Source: Lachnospiraceae bacterium (GTDB lineage: Bacteria; Bacillota; Clostridia; Lachnospirales; Lachnospiraceae). Taken from it: a DNA stretch of 64,000 bases. The notes under the pieces were generated by a model. That model had not been told where the DNA came from. It saw nothing but the letters and a program-made list of their open reading frames with translations, and made no database searches. The stretch is taken from the NCBI GenBank assembly GCA_017526745.1, contig JAFXQX010000012.1, forward strand, positions 99,607-163,606. Reading direction: 5' to 3'. Position 1 is the stretch's first letter. Every line of letters starts with the position of its first letter. Of this stretch, positions 41,010 through 50,700 are shown one piece after another. A program made the translations under genes and the position numbers.

Positions 41010-42389
41010 ATGGATAAAATAGATTTTTCAAAACCTTTTAAAGTTCATTTTACGGGGATCGGCGGGATAAGCATGAGCGGACTGGCACAGATCCTGATGA
41101 ACGCCGGCTTCGAAGTGTCCGGCTCCGACAGAGCACCTTCCGACCTTACAAAAGCGCTTGAAGATGAGGGAGCAAGGATCTTCTACGGTCAGCGCAAAGA
41201 GAACATAACCGGAGACATCGGACTTGTTGTATATACCGCAGCGGTTAAGGCCGACAACCCCGAACTGGTACGTGCCGGAGAGCTAAGTATCCCTCTTATG
41301 ACAAGAGCCGATCTTCTCGGCCAGATAATGAAGAATTATGAAACGAGCATTGCCGTATCCGGTACGCACGGCAAGACAACAACAACGTCAATGCTGGCCC
41401 AGGTACTGCTTGCATCAGATGCCGATCCGACTGTTTCCGTGGGAGGCATCCTTCCGTCGATCGGCGGCAATATCAGGATAGGAAGATCGGGATGCTTTCT
41501 TACCGAAGCCTGCGAGTATACTAACAGCTTCCTGAGCTTTTTCCCGACCATAGCGGTTATCCTTAATATAGAAGAGGATCATCTTGATTTCTTCAAGGAT
41601 ATCAATGACATAAGAAACTCGTTCAGAAGATTTGCCGAGCTTCTCCCCGCAGACGGCCTCCTGGTCATCAATGCGGATATCGATGATATCGACCGGCTGA
41701 CAAAGAATGTTAAAGGAAGCGTTGTTACGGTCTCGCACAAGGGTGATGCGGACATCACGGCGGCAAATGTTTCATATAATAATACAGGGTGTGCTTCGTT
41801 TGATGTTATCCGGAACGGTGAGAAGATCATGAGACTGACCCTTTCTGTTCCCGGGGAGCATAACATAGCAAATGCGCTGGCGGCTGTTGCGGTCTGCCTG
41901 CACCTGGGTATCACATCCGAATGCATAGCAAAGGGACTGGGAGATTTTACCGGTACCGAAAGACGGTTCGAGATCAAAGGAAAGCTTGGTGAGGTTACCG
42001 TAATAGACGATTACGCACATCATCCGACGGAGATAGCGGCAACTCTCGCGGCTGCGGCAAACTATCCTCACAATAAGATAAAGGTAGTGTTCCAGCCGCA
42101 CACGTACTCGAGGACAAAAGCCCTGTTCGATGATTTTGTAAAAGCTCTGTCCGCTGCCGATGAGATCATTCTTGCGGATATATATGCGGCCAGAGAGAAG
42201 AATGACATCGGGATCTCATCGTCCGACCTGTGTCAAGCATTAAAAAATAACGGAAAAGAATCACATTATTTTGGTTCATTTGACGAAATTGAAAACTACG
42301 TGCTTCAAAATCTTTCACCCGGTGATTTGTTGATAACTATGGGTGCGGGAGACATAGTAAAAGTTGCAGACAGCCTCCTCGGAAAATGA
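41010..42389 (+). CDS. murC: UDP-N-acetylmuramate--L-alanine ligase
   Basis: First amino-acid-adding enzyme of peptidoglycan precursor synthesis (ATP-dependent, cytosolic), 459 aa from ATG 41010. ATG 41001 is equally possible, and neither has a visible ribosome-binding site. N-terminal HFTGIGGISMSGLAQIL (UDP-binding), ATP loop SGTHGKTTTTSML (about residue 115), EACEYTNSFL, ILNIEEDHLDFF, and IDDYAHHPTEIAATL in the C-terminal domain. A perfect terminator follows at 42401. Confidence 0.95.
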   Translation: MDKIDFSKPFKVHFTGIGGISMSGLAQILMNAGFEVSGSDRAPSDLTKALEDEGARIFYGQRKENITGDIGLVVYTAAVKADNPELVRAGELSIPLMTRADLLGQIMKNYETSIAVSGTHGKTTTTSMLAQVLLASDADPTVSVGGILPSIGGNIRIGRSGCFLTEACEYTNSFLSFFPTIAVILNIEEDHLDFFKDINDIRNSFRRFAELLPADGLLVINADIDDIDRLTKNVKGSVVTVSHKGDADITAANVSYNNTGCASFDVIRNGEKIMRLTLSVPGEHNIANALAAVAVCLHLGITSECIAKGLGDFTGTERRFEIKGKLGEVTVIDDYAHHPTEIAATLAAAANYPHNKIKVVFQPHTYSRTKALFDDFVKALSAADEIILADIYAAREKNDIGISSSDLCQALKNNGKESHYFGSFDEIENYVLQNLSPGDLLITMGAGDIVKVADSLLGK

Positions 42390-42400
42390 CTTGTTCACAT

Positions 42401-42449
42401 ATCCACAATCATTTCAGGCAGATGGTGCCGACAGTGATTGTGGATTTTT
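42401..42449 (+). terminator. Terminator of murC
   Basis: ATCCACAATCA (42401-42411) pairs perfectly with TGATTGTGGAT (42435-42445), followed by five T residues counted from 42445. Inside, GGCA...TGCC can extend the hairpin. Confidence 0.9.
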
Positions 42450-42696
42450 AGTATACATAATACTTATTTTTGCATCTTCTCCTTAAGCTCAAAAACAAGG
42501 AGATTCCAAGACAGGATCTGAGGTTTCCATAATCAATTTACGAAAAGTTATCCACACCGTCCACAATTGCGCAAACCCTTGAAAACACTGGGTTTGGAGC
42601 AAAATCAACTGTTTCATTTTTGCAACTTGGGTGCTATAATCCATCTCATACTTGAATGCTTTTGCAAATACATTATGAAACAGGTGACATCAGTTT
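42450..42696 (+). promoter_or_regulatory. Leader region of the primosome operon with a DnaA box
   Basis: A gene-free gap. TTATCCACA at 42548-42556 is a perfect DnaA box, with a looser TCCACAATT just after it. A CTATAATCC stretch at about 42634-42642 is the best -10 candidate for the dnaD-like operon, with no clear -35. Nothing else is recognised. Confidence 0.6.
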
Positions 42697-43668
42697 ATGG
42701 AAGGGATCACGTTAAACAGTGATTTATGCTGTGATGCGCTCGTTATCCCCGGGGCGGCAGTGGAAAAGTGCCTTCGGGAAGCGAACGAGTCCCAGCTTAA
42801 GATATATCTCTATCTGCTTAAGAATGCGGGCAGTGATCTTACGGTAAGCTCAATTGCGGATTATTTTAACTACTCCGAGCAGGACGTAAAGAGAGCTCTT
42901 CGTTTCTGGAACACCAGGGCACAGGGCCAGAGCCAGAAGGCTGTGACGGGAGGAAATGTTGTGGAGTTTTCCGGAAGAAGCGCGTATTCAAAAGAAAAGA
43001 TAGAAAGCTTTATAGGCCAGCCCGATGTCAGCCAGCTTATGTTTGTGGCAGAACAGTACATGGGCCGCCCGATCAAACCCGATGAAGTTTCGACACTTTT
43101 GTATATTTATGATGAACTCGGATTCCCGGCTGATCTTGTAGAGTACCTTCTCGAGTACTGCATCAGTAACAATAAGAGATCGTTCCGCAGCATCGAGAGC
43201 GTTGCCAGGGAGTGGAAAGAGTCAGGTGTCCGCACGCTTGCGGCAGCCAGGAAGTTGACAAGACATGTCCCGAAAGAGATGAAGGAAGTCATGGAGGCTC
43301 TGGGATTTGCGCCTGACCGTCAGCCGGTTGAGGCAGAGGTCGCATATGTGAGAAGGTGGACCGAGAGTTACGGTTACGGCATGGACATCATCCGTGAGGC
43401 GTGTAGCAGGACGGTACTTGCAACAGGTAAACCGAGCATCCGGTATGCAAACGGCATCATTAAAGGGTGGCATGATGCCAAGGTCACAAAATGCGAAGAT
43501 ATAGCAGTTCTTGATGAACAGTTCCGAAGCAGGAACAGCAAAGAGGGCGCTTCTGCAAAAAAGAGTGTATCCTCAAAATCATCGGCGGGGAAGTTCCGTA
43601 ATTTTAACGAGAGAGAATACGATTACGACGAGCTGATGAAAGACGTATTAAAACAGGAGCAGGTATGA
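42697..43668 (+). CDS. DnaD-domain primosome protein
   Basis: 323 aa. The N-terminal winged-helix part (about 20-75, ESQLKIYLYLLKNAGSDLTV, SSIADYFNYSEQDVKRALRF) is followed by a DnaB_2/DnaD C-terminal domain (about 110-180, YMGRPIKPDEVSTLLYIYDE, ISNNKRSFRSIESVAREWKE) and a second weaker repeat (about 215-265), then a Ser/Lys linker and an acidic tail. In Firmicutes DnaD-like proteins load the replicative helicase with a DnaI/DnaC ATPase. It overlaps the next gene, which encodes that ATPase, by 4 nt (ATGA). Confidence 0.88.
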   Translation: MEGITLNSDLCCDALVIPGAAVEKCLREANESQLKIYLYLLKNAGSDLTVSSIADYFNYSEQDVKRALRFWNTRAQGQSQKAVTGGNVVEFSGRSAYSKEKIESFIGQPDVSQLMFVAEQYMGRPIKPDEVSTLLYIYDELGFPADLVEYLLEYCISNNKRSFRSIESVAREWKESGVRTLAAARKLTRHVPKEMKEVMEALGFAPDRQPVEAEVAYVRRWTESYGYGMDIIREACSRTVLATGKPSIRYANGIIKGWHDAKVTKCEDIAVLDEQFRSRNSKEGASAKKSVSSKSSAGKFRNFNEREYDYDELMKDVLKQEQV

Positions 43669-44651
43669 CTCTTTCACAAACGCAGTACGATGAGATAATG
43701 CGCACGTACGAGATGCGGCGCGAGCATGCCCGGCATAAGGCCGAGGAGGCAAAGAGAAAAGTCAGGCTTGCGATCCCCGAATATGTTAAGATCGAAAACT
43801 CGATAACCGATCTGGCAATGGAGAGTGCACAAAAGGCGCTTGACGGTGATACAAAAGCCGTGGCGCAGATGAAGGCGGGCATAGAAGAACTTGTCAGAAA
43901 ACAGGAAAAGCTCCTTGCCGATAACGGATTTGCTCCCGACTGCCTCGAGGAAAAATATGAATGCCCGGACTGTAAGGATACCGGTTACATAGACGGAAAC
44001 AGAAAATGCCATTGCCTCATACAGGCGATGATACGTTACACGTACAGACAGTCCAACATCGAAGAGATCCTTCAAAGGGAGAATTTTGATACCTTAAGCT
44101 ACGATCACTACACTGACAGTGAGTGCGAGAAGATGAAAGATATCATCGCAAGCTGCAGAAGCTTTGCGGATGATTTTGGCAACAGGTACGAAAATATCCT
44201 GCTCCTCGGAAACGTCGGGGTGGGCAAGACATTTCTGACAAACTGCATGGCAAAGACGGTCCTTGATAAAGGATATTCCGTCATCTACTTTACATCTATC
44301 CGCTTGTTTGATACACTTTCCCGGGAAGTGTTCGGTCATGACGAAACAAGGTCAGCGGATATCCTTCACGACATCTTCACATGTGATCTGCTGATAATTG
44401 ACGATCTCGGAACGGAAAACGTCAATTCTTTTGTTGCGTCAAGACTGTTCGACATAATAAATGAAAGAGACTTAAGAAGAAGGCCGACGATCATTTCCAC
44501 AAACCTCACATTTGAGGAACTTGACGGAAGATACACGGAGCGTAATTTCTCAAGAATATTCGCAAAGTATACTATCCTTCATCCCGACATAGGTGATCTG
44601 AGGATCAGGATGAGAAGACAGTCGCAACAGGAAGGAGTCAGTTATTCATGA
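43665..44651 (+). CDS. DnaC/DnaI-like helicase-loader ATPase
   Basis: 328 aa. N-terminal helical part, then a zinc-binding segment CPDCKDTGYIDGNRKCHC (about 103-120), then an AAA+ domain (about 165-328) with Walker A GNVGVGKTFLTN, Walker B LLIIDDLGTE, and sensor-1 TIISTNLTFEEL. This is the loader that places the replicative helicase, working with the DnaD-like protein encoded just upstream. ATGA overlaps at both ends couple dnaD, this gene and the PRPP synthetase gene. Confidence 0.92.
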   Translation: MTLSQTQYDEIMRTYEMRREHARHKAEEAKRKVRLAIPEYVKIENSITDLAMESAQKALDGDTKAVAQMKAGIEELVRKQEKLLADNGFAPDCLEEKYECPDCKDTGYIDGNRKCHCLIQAMIRYTYRQSNIEEILQRENFDTLSYDHYTDSECEKMKDIIASCRSFADDFGNRYENILLLGNVGVGKTFLTNCMAKTVLDKGYSVIYFTSIRLFDTLSREVFGHDETRSADILHDIFTCDLLIIDDLGTENVNSFVASRLFDIINERDLRRRPTIISTNLTFEELDGRYTERNFSRIFAKYTILHPDIGDLRIRMRRQSQQEGVSYS

Positions 44652-45850
44652 ACAGCCCGCGTGAAGAAAAAAGAAACCTCGAAACCATCCCGGTCGGATC
44701 TCTTAGAATGATCCCGCTTGAAGGATGCAAGAACCTCGGAAAGATGATCGACTCTTATCTTGTCAGATGGAGGACCGAGAGAGAGAACGAGCATAAAGAT
44801 TCCCTGGCATTTGCAGGGTATCAGAGAGACTCATACATTCTTGATGCGAAGATCGCAAGGTTCGGATCTGGTGAAGCAAAAGGTATCATAAATGAATCGG
44901 TCAGAGGTACCGACCTGTATCTGATCGTTGATGTAAACAACTACAGCCTCACATATTCATTGTGCGGGATTCAGAATCATATGTCGCCTGATGATCACTA
45001 TCAGGATCTTAAGAGGATAATCGCGGCTGTCGGCGGAAAGGCAAGAAGGATCACCGTCATCATGCCGTTTTTATATGAGAGCAGGCAGCATAAGAGAAGT
45101 GCAAGAGAATCTCTTGACTGTGCCCTTGCTCTTCAGGAGCTTGTAAGGATGGGCGTGGACAATATCATCACTTTTGATGCTCATGATTCAAGGGTTCAGA
45201 ATGCCATCCCGTTAAACGGATTTGAGACCGTGCAGCCCACGTACCAGTTCGTCAAAGGCCTGTTAAAAAATGTTGATGACCTGCAGCTCGATTCGGACCA
45301 CATGATGGTCGTAAGCCCTGATGAAGGCGGAATGAGCCGTGCGATCTATATGGCTAACGTGCTCGGACTTGATATGGGAATGTTCTATAAGAGAAGGGAT
45401 TATACAAGAGTTGTCGAGGGAGTCAATCCGATAGTCAGCCATGAATTCCTCGGATCCTCGGTCGAGGGCAAGGATGTGATCGTGGTAGATGACATGATAT
45501 CATCCGGACAGACCGTGGTCGATGTTGCGAAGCAGCTCAAGAAGCGTAATGCGGGCAGGATATTCATAGCGGCAACATTCGGACTGTTCACGAACGGCCT
45601 TTCCAGAATGGACGAGGCTTTCGAACAGGGACTGTTTGACAAGGTGCTTACGACAAACCTTATATACCAGACCCCCGAACTTCTCGAACGGCCTTATTAC
45701 ATCAACTGCGATATGAGTAAATATATCGCATACATAATAGATACACTTAATCATGACATCTCACTGAGTGATCTGCTCGATCCGAACGAGAGGATACAGG
45801 CTGCGATCACCGCATACAGGGAAGGTCATGCAAAGAGCATTGAAGAGTAA
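44648..45850 (+). CDS. prs: Ribose-phosphate pyrophosphokinase, long form
   Basis: Makes PRPP from ribose-5-phosphate and ATP for nucleotide, His and Trp synthesis. 400 aa, about 80 longer than the usual enzyme. Extra residues lie mainly at the N-terminus (about 1-90). Core motifs: MPFLYESRQHKRSARESLDC (ATP loop region), IITFDAHDSRVQNAIP (divalent metal), and the PRPP loop VVDDMISSGQTVVD (about 280-293). The sequence is diverged from classic Prs and belongs to a clostridial-type branch. It overlaps the helicase-loader gene by 4 nt. Confidence 0.88.
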   Translation: MNSPREEKRNLETIPVGSLRMIPLEGCKNLGKMIDSYLVRWRTERENEHKDSLAFAGYQRDSYILDAKIARFGSGEAKGIINESVRGTDLYLIVDVNNYSLTYSLCGIQNHMSPDDHYQDLKRIIAAVGGKARRITVIMPFLYESRQHKRSARESLDCALALQELVRMGVDNIITFDAHDSRVQNAIPLNGFETVQPTYQFVKGLLKNVDDLQLDSDHMMVVSPDEGGMSRAIYMANVLGLDMGMFYKRRDYTRVVEGVNPIVSHEFLGSSVEGKDVIVVDDMISSGQTVVDVAKQLKKRNAGRIFIAATFGLFTNGLSRMDEAFEQGLFDKVLTTNLIYQTPELLERPYYINCDMSKYIAYIIDTLNHDISLSDLLDPNERIQAAITAYREGHAKSIEE

Positions 45851-45874
45851 CATTTTCAAAAAGGGAGGATCATG

Positions 45875-47125
45875 ATGTCAAGCGAGATAAAAGATATCAA
45901 TTTAGCGCCCTCGGGTGAAAAGAAGATCGAATGGGTCAAGAGAAACTGTGACCTTTTAAGGACACTCGAAGAAGAGTTTTCAAAGACAAAACCCTTTGCC
46001 GGAAAGAAGATCGCACTTTCAGTCCATCTTGAAGCAAAGACAGCATATCTTTGCAAGGTTCTTGCCGCAGGCGGCGCCGAGATGTACATAACCGGATCGA
46101 ACCCTCTTTCCACACAGGATGATGTAGCAGCGGCACTTGTTAAGGCGGGACTTGAAGTCCATGCATGGCACGGCACGACTCCTGAAGAATATGAGGCACA
46201 TATTAAGGCTGTTTTATCTCCGGGTCCCAACATCATCATCGATGACGGCGGAGATCTCATACATATGATCCATACCAAGATGCCCGAACTCATCCCGGGT
46301 GTGATCGGAGGCTGCGAGGAGACAACTACAGGAATACTCAGGCTCCTTGCGATGGACAGGAATAAGGAACTCAAGTTCCCGATGGTTCTTGTAAACAACG
46401 CAATGTGCAAGCATTTCTTTGATAACAGATATGGAACGGGCCAGTCGGTCTGGGACGGCATCAACCGCACGACCAACCTGATCGTTGCGGGAAAGATCGT
46501 TGTAGTTGCCGGATACGGATGGTGCGGAAAGGGAGTTGCCATGAGGGCAAAAGGTCTCGGAGCCAGGGTCATCGTCACCGAGATCGATCCTGTCAAGGCA
46601 ATAGAGGCCGTTATGGACGGATTCGACGTTATGCCGATGAATGATGCGGCAAAGCTCGGAGATTTCTTCGTAACCGTGACCGGATGCGATAAGGTCATAG
46701 ACGAGGAAGACTTTGTCGTTATGAAGGACGGAGCGATCCTGTGTAATGCGGGACACTTCGACTGCGAGATAGATATGGCAAGACTGCGCGAGATAGCAGT
46801 TGAGGCAAAAGAGATGCGTAACAATATCATGGGTTACAGACTTCCCACCGGACAGCTCATAAATGTTCTCGGTGAGGGAAGGCTTGTTAACCTTGCATGT
46901 GGTGACGGGCATCCTGCCGAGATCATGGATATGTCATTTGCCATCCAGGCTCTTTCGGCAAAATATCTTGTCGAGCATGAAGGAAAGTTTGAGAAGATGA
47001 TAATAGATGTTCCCGAAGAGGTTGACCGTGACGTGGCTGTCAGAAAGCTTTCGTTCCTCGGCAAGAAGATAGATGTGCTCACCCCTGAGCAGGAAGCATA
47101 TCTTAACAGTTCCGCGGTAGGCTGA
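45875..47125 (+). CDS. ahcY: Adenosylhomocysteinase
   Basis: Cleaves S-adenosylhomocysteine to adenosine and homocysteine, relieving inhibition of methyltransferases. 416 aa; GGGAGG at 45863-45868 favours ATG 45875 over ATG 45872. Motifs: LSVHLEAKTAYLCKVLAAGG, ITGSNPLSTQDDVAAAL, GGCEETTTGI, and the NAD-binding VVVAGYGWCGKGVAMRAKG, then CNAGHFDCEID. The C-terminus ends ...YLNSSAVG without the KPxxYRY tail of the eukaryotic-type enzyme, as in the shorter bacterial/archaeal branch. Confidence 0.95.
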   Translation: MSSEIKDINLAPSGEKKIEWVKRNCDLLRTLEEEFSKTKPFAGKKIALSVHLEAKTAYLCKVLAAGGAEMYITGSNPLSTQDDVAAALVKAGLEVHAWHGTTPEEYEAHIKAVLSPGPNIIIDDGGDLIHMIHTKMPELIPGVIGGCEETTTGILRLLAMDRNKELKFPMVLVNNAMCKHFFDNRYGTGQSVWDGINRTTNLIVAGKIVVVAGYGWCGKGVAMRAKGLGARVIVTEIDPVKAIEAVMDGFDVMPMNDAAKLGDFFVTVTGCDKVIDEEDFVVMKDGAILCNAGHFDCEIDMARLREIAVEAKEMRNNIMGYRLPTGQLINVLGEGRLVNLACGDGHPAEIMDMSFAIQALSAKYLVEHEGKFEKMIIDVPEEVDRDVAVRKLSFLGKKIDVLTPEQEAYLNSSAVG

Positions 47126-47127
47126 GA

Positions 47128-47712
47128 ATGTTTATTATAGTCGGTTTGGGAAATCCCAGTCCCGAATATGCGCATACAAGACATAATGCCGGTTTTGAAG
47201 TGGTCAGCATCCTGGCTGACCGCTTTGATATAGAAACGGATTATATCAAACACAAGGCAATATGCGGAAGAGGCATCATTGACGGGCACAAGGTTATGCT
47301 CGCAATGCCGCAGACATTTATGAACTTAAGCGGGGAAAGTGTAAGGGAACTTACCGACTACTACAAGACAGACATATCTTCCGAGCTTATAGTCATATAC
47401 GATGATATCAATCTCGATCCCGGTATGATACGTATCAGAAGTACGGGAAGCGCCGGCGGACATAACGGGATGAAGAACATCATATCGCATCTGTCGACGG
47501 AGGATTTTATCCGCGTCCGGGTTGGTGTAGGCGATAAGCCCAAAGGATATGATCTTGCGGATCATGTTCTCGGACATTTTTCAAATGGCGAGAAAGAGAT
47601 CATGGATAAAGCGTTCATAGACGCAGCCAATGCAGTCGTCACAATACTGAACGACGGCGTTGATGCTGCGATGAACAGATACAATTCAAAAAAGAATGAT
47701 GAAAGCATTTGA
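47128..47712 (+). CDS. pth: Peptidyl-tRNA hydrolase
   Basis: Recycles tRNA from peptidyl-tRNA dropped by ribosomes. 194 aa, normal length. Signature IVGLGNPSPEYAHTRHNAGF (Asn and catalytic His), MPQTFMNLSGESV, VIYDDINLDPGMIRIR (Asp), and GSAGGHNGMKNII. It starts 2 nt after ahcY and overlaps mfd by 17 nt; the pth-mfd order is common in Firmicutes. Confidence 0.96.
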   Translation: MFIIVGLGNPSPEYAHTRHNAGFEVVSILADRFDIETDYIKHKAICGRGIIDGHKVMLAMPQTFMNLSGESVRELTDYYKTDISSELIVIYDDINLDPGMIRIRSTGSAGGHNGMKNIISHLSTEDFIRVRVGVGDKPKGYDLADHVLGHFSNGEKEIMDKAFIDAANAVVTILNDGVDAAMNRYNSKKNDESI

Positions 47713-50700
47713 TGCACCTTTTTCGGAACTGGCCGAATATGAAACTCTAAAAAGCCTGCTGAAGAAAAACAGCGGGATCGTCTGCGCCGACGGGTGTGCC
47801 GATCCCCAGAAACTTCACATGATCTATGGAATGAGCGATGATTTTGATTTCAAAATCATCGTTACTTTTAGTGAAACAAAAGCACGCGAGATCTGTGAGG
47901 ACTACCGTTTTTATGACAACAACGTATATCTGTTCCCTGCCAAGGATCTGATGTTTTATCAGGCCGATATCGCCGGAAACGCCGTGACACAGCAGAGAAT
48001 GAGGTGTATCAGGGCAATGTCCGAAGGACAAAAGTGTACCATCGTCACAACGGTAGATGCATTTATGGCGCATATGGCTCCTCCGTCGTCGATAAGGGAT
48101 GGGATCATCCGAATAGAAGAAGGAGAAACGGTCCTTGAAGATGAACTTGCCGCGCGCCTGGTTTCGGCAGGATATGTGCGCAACCATCAGATAGAGGACA
48201 AGGGTCAGTTCAGCATACGCGGAGGCATAATCGATGTTTTCCCCCTTACCGATGACAATCCCGTAAGGATCGAGCTGTGGGGTGATACCGTCGAGTCGAT
48301 AAGGACATTTGACCTGATCAGCCAGCGTTCCGTTTCCGGTATTTCTTCGGTATCCGTTTTTCCCGCTTCCGAACTGATAGTTGATGATGAGCGCCTTAAT
48401 AAAGGTCTTGCCGCGATCAAAAAGGAAGCTGAGGAGGCAAGGAAGAGATTCAGGGATGAATTTAAGACCGAGGAAGGGTCGAACGCATATAAGATCTATT
48501 CAAATCTTAAAGAGGAGGTTGATATTTCGGGCCGCCCGGGATTAAATCCGGACAGCTTCACCGGTTATTTTTTTGAAAAGACCGCAAACCTTTCCGATTA
48601 TTTCGGGGAAGGCACATGCCTGTATTTTCTCGATGAGCCCGCCAGGATGAAGGAGACTGCAGCTGCGATCTGGGAAGAGTATTCAGAGAGTATGAGGATG
48701 AGACTGGAGAAGGGATACGCTCTTTCGACACAGGCAAGGCTGATCAGCTCGGCGGATGAAGTGTTTGCGTCTTTTGAGAGAAGGAACGGTGTGGCCATGT
48801 CGACTCTTGCGATGCCGGCCGCAACGATGCATACGACAAAAAGCGTGAGCATAACAGCGAAGGCGATGACAACCTATAACAACAGTTTTGAGGGCCTGTT
48901 ATCCGATATAAGAAGATACAGTAAGAACTCATACAGAGTTATCGTTCTTAGCGCATCCAGAACGAGGGGGCAAAGGCTGGCAGAGGATCTGCGTGATAAC
49001 GGACTTAACGCTTTCTTTACCGAAGATTACGACAGGGATGTCAACCCTTGTGAAGTGATGATACTGTACGGCCGTCTGTCAAAGGGATTCGAATACCCTC
49101 TTATCAAGTTTGCAGTCATATCCGAAGCGGATATCTTTACGCAAAGACACAGAAAAAAGAAACCCAGATTCAGGCATGAGGGAAATAGGATCGCAGGTTT
49201 TTCCGAACTTAAGATCGGTGATTACGTTGTCCATGAAAGTCACGGGCTAGGTATATATCAGGGAATAGAACAGGTTAACGTGGACGGGGTTACCAAGGAT
49301 TACATGAAGATCTCGTACCGTGACGGCGGAAACCTCTATATCCCGGCTACCGCGCTCGATACGATCCAGAAATACGCATCCAAGGATTCGCACACTCCGA
49401 AACTCAACAAACTTGGCGGACAGGAATGGACCAAGACCAAGTCAAGGGTCAGGGAGGCTGTCGATGTCATCGCACAGGATCTCGTCGATCTTTATGCAGC
49501 CCGTTCGTCGCGGAAAGGTTATGAATACGGAAAGGATACCGTATGGCAGACTGAATTCGAAGAACTCTTCCCGTTTGAGGAGACGGAAGATCAGGAAAAA
49601 GCCATAGAAGATACAAAGCGCGACATGGAATCCGATAAGATCATGGACAGGCTGATATGCGGTGATGTCGGTTACGGCAAAACAGAGATCGCCATCCGTG
49701 CGGCTTTCAAGGCGGTTCAGGAAGGAAAACAGGTCGTATATCTCGTTCCCACCACGGTGCTCGCTCAGCAGCATTACACCACTTTCGTACAGAGGATGAA
49801 GGACTATCCGGTCAGGATAGATCTTCTGTGTAGATTCCGGAGTCCGTCGGAGATCAGAACGACAGTAAGGGATCTTGCAAACGGTTCGGTTGATATTGTG
49901 ATCGGAACCCACAGGGTATTGTCCAAGGATGTTAAGTTCAAAGACCTCGGACTGCTTGTGATCGATGAGGAACAGCGTTTCGGAGTATCGCACAAGGAGA
50001 AGATCAAGAAGATCCGGGAGAATGTTGATGTGCTTACGCTTACCGCTACTCCGATACCCAGAACGCTTCACATGAGCCTGATAGGCATCAGGGATATGAG
50101 CGTCCTGGAAGAAGCTCCGCAGGACCGTCTGCCGATCCAGACCTTTGTCATGGAGTATAACGAGGAACTGGTAAGAGAGGCCATAAGCCGTGAACTGGCA
50201 AGGGACGGCCAGGTGTTTTACGTATATAACAGAGTCAGCACGATCGCAGACATGGCGGCATTTCTGCGTACGCTTCTTCCTGATGCCCGCGTAGCCTTCG
50301 CACACGGACAGATGAAAGAGTCGGAACTTGAACGCATAATGTATGATTTTGTCTCCCGGGAAATAGATGTTCTTGTATCGACCACCATCATCGAGACCGG
50401 GCTAGATATACCGAACGTTAATACAATGATCATCCACGATGCTGACAGGATGGGATTATCGCAGCTATACCAGCTTCGCGGACGTATCGGAAGGTCCAGC
50501 AGGACGGCATATGCTTTCCTTATGTACAGGCGTAACAAGATTCTGAAGGAAGAAGCCGAGAAACGTCTTCTGACGATCAGGGAATTCACGGAGCTTGGAA
50601 GCGGATTCAAGATCGCGATGCAGGACCTCGAGATAAGAGGTGCCGGGAATCTGCTCGGAGAGCGCCAGTCGGGACATATGAACGCAGTCGGATATGAACT

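Noticed and set aside
45856..46830. A 324-codon open frame on the - strand
   Set aside because: It lies entirely antisense to ahcY, is Ser/Pro/Thr-rich with no recognisable motif, and has no ribosome-binding site; it is a shadow of the real gene.
49442..50305. A 287-codon open frame on the - strand
   Set aside because: Antisense to the mfd motor region; no motif and no ribosome-binding site.
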